This document shows positions 14,936 to 15,495 of a DNA stretch of 15,495 bases, in pieces. The translations under genes and the position numbers were made by a program. The notes under the pieces are model-generated. The model saw nothing but the letters and a program-made list of their open reading frames with translations. It had not been told where the DNA came from and made no database searches. Source of the stretch: CAYVBE01 sp964572825 (GTDB lineage: Bacteria > Planctomycetota > Brocadiia > SM23-32); NCBI GenBank assembly GCA_964572825.1, contig CAZNGS010000090.1, forward strand, positions 1 to 15,495, written 5' to 3'. Within the stretch, counting starts at the first letter, position 1, and each line of letters starts with the position of its first letter.

Positions 14936-15495
14936 ATGAGGAAAGCAATGCTCGGCGGTGTTTTCGCATTTGGGATTCTTCTCGTCGCGGGGGACCTGTT
15001 GGCCCTGGACTACGAGCCGAGAACCCCGGAGGAGCACCGGGCGCGTTTCGATTACCGCAAGGTTGCGCCGCTGTTCAACACGCCGCTGCGGCACACGGCC
15101 ATCACACGGGGGCCGGGCGGCACGTATTACCTGACCGGCACCAGCGGGACGCGGCAGGCAGACGGGTCGGTGGACTTCGACGTCAACGGCGGCATCTACC
15201 TGTGGAAGTCCGCGGAACTGAGGGATTGGGAGCCGCTGGGTAAGGTTGCGGGACTGGACCTGATAGAGGCGAAATTGGCCGACCTGCGGCTGGAGCGGAC
15301 GGCCATGGGCGAGTCGGAGTTCGAGGCCCTGATTGCCCCGGAGTTGCACTTCGCTCACGGCACCTGGTGGCTGACCTACGCCCTCAAGCCGCAGGGCACC
15401 GGTCTCCTTAAGAGCACCAGCGGCAAGCCCGAGGGCCCCTACGAGGACATGGGCCTCATTACCACCGACGGCCGGGACGCGTCGCTCTTCGAGGA
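14936..15495 (+). CDS. Third secreted GH43-like paralogue (3' end outside window)
   Basis: The ATG at 14936 follows AGGGAGG (14924-14930) and lies 33 bases after the previous stop; 186 residues are visible before the window ends. The leader is MRKAMLGGVFAFGILLVAGD, probably cut after LLA-L. Then come RGPGGTYYLTGTSG, YLWKSAELRDWEPLG, APELHFAHGTWWLTYALKPQ, STSGKPEGPYEDMG and GRDASLFE, in the order seen in module 1 of the two upstream paralogues. The pKa-modulator Asp (Asp181) is present, but the usual R-D-P of blade 1 reads R-H-T, putting His53 in place of the base Asp. Whether a second module and the acid Glu exist cannot be seen. A short extra segment (about 28-45) before the propeller is unlike the other two. 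Same operon as the GH130 gene by spacing. Confidence 0.85.
   Translation, partial: MRKAMLGGVFAFGILLVAGDLLALDYEPRTPEEHRARFDYRKVAPLFNTPLRHTAITRGPGGTYYLTGTSGTRQADGSVDFDVNGGIYLWKSAELRDWEPLGKVAGLDLIEAKLADLRLERTAMGESEFEALIAPELHFAHGTWWLTYALKPQGTGLLKSTSGKPEGPYEDMGLITTDGRDASLFE

Noticed and set aside
12923..15358. An 811-codon open frame on the - strand
   Set aside because: Opposite two GH43-like genes; same low-complexity composition and no ribosome-binding site or family motif that I can see.
1..15495. CRISPR array, mobile element, tRNA or phage/defence genes
   Set aside because: No regularly spaced repeats, transposase or integrase motifs, tRNA-like folds or defence domains were seen; every gene except the partial first one and the 325-residue unknown protein fits carbohydrate breakdown.

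Overview
This GC-rich window (roughly 65% by eye) carries nine protein-coding genes, all on the + strand and closely spaced. The first and last run off the window edges. The content is a carbohydrate-degradation locus: a formylglycine-type sulfatase, two large secreted clan GH-A-like glycosidases, a GH130-type mannoside phosphorylase/hydrolase, and three secreted, mutually paralogous GH43-like five-bladed propeller proteins, two of them complete double-module proteins. Sulfatases, multi-module secreted glycosidases and repeat-bearing spacers together suggest an environmental bacterium of the Planctomycetota/PVC type (or a similar lineage such as Hydrogenedentota). That is inference; no taxonomic marker gene is present. 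I see no SusC/SusD pair, transposase, tRNA, rRNA or CRISPR.

Layout. (1) 1-344: C-terminal part of an unrecognised soluble protein. (2) 420-1721: sulfatase without a signal peptide, followed 4 bases after its stop by a strong bulged hairpin (1726-1757) and a TCCGTGT-rich repeat that also lies upstream of the sulfatase. (3) 1841-2818: cytosolic-looking conserved protein of unknown function, translationally coupled to (4) 2830-5697, a secreted 955-residue GH-A-type glycosidase ending in three consecutive in-frame stop codons. (5) 5780-9703: secreted 1307-residue glycosidase with FN3-like, carbohydrate-binding-like, GH-A-like, PKD and C-terminal sandwich regions. (6) 9859-11871: first double GH43-like protein. 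(7) 11885-11923: a well-formed sigma70-like promoter whose -10 element is overlapped by a perfect 12-bp palindrome, a likely repressor operator. (8) 11959-12915: GH130 enzyme with a TTG start. (9) 12965-14902 and 14936-end: two more GH43-like genes with gaps of 49 and 33 bases, probably the same operon as the GH130 gene. No gene-free stretch exceeds 155 bases.

How the genes may work together (inference): secreted GH-A and GH43-like proteins would bind and cut a complex, probably sulfated glycan outside the cytoplasm. The sulfatase, the 325-residue protein and the GH130 enzyme, all lacking export signals, would finish imported oligosaccharides in the cytoplasm. The GH130 family points to mannosides, while GH43 is usually associated with arabinosyl, xylosyl or galactosyl linkages, so the substrate cannot be fixed from sequence.

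The most unusual point is a pattern of catalytic-residue loss in the GH43-like family. Only the C-terminal module of the 12965-14902 gene keeps the canonical Asp/Asp/Glu set. Its N-terminal module and both modules of the 9859-11871 protein have each lost one or more of the three, and the partial third paralogue already lacks the first Asp.
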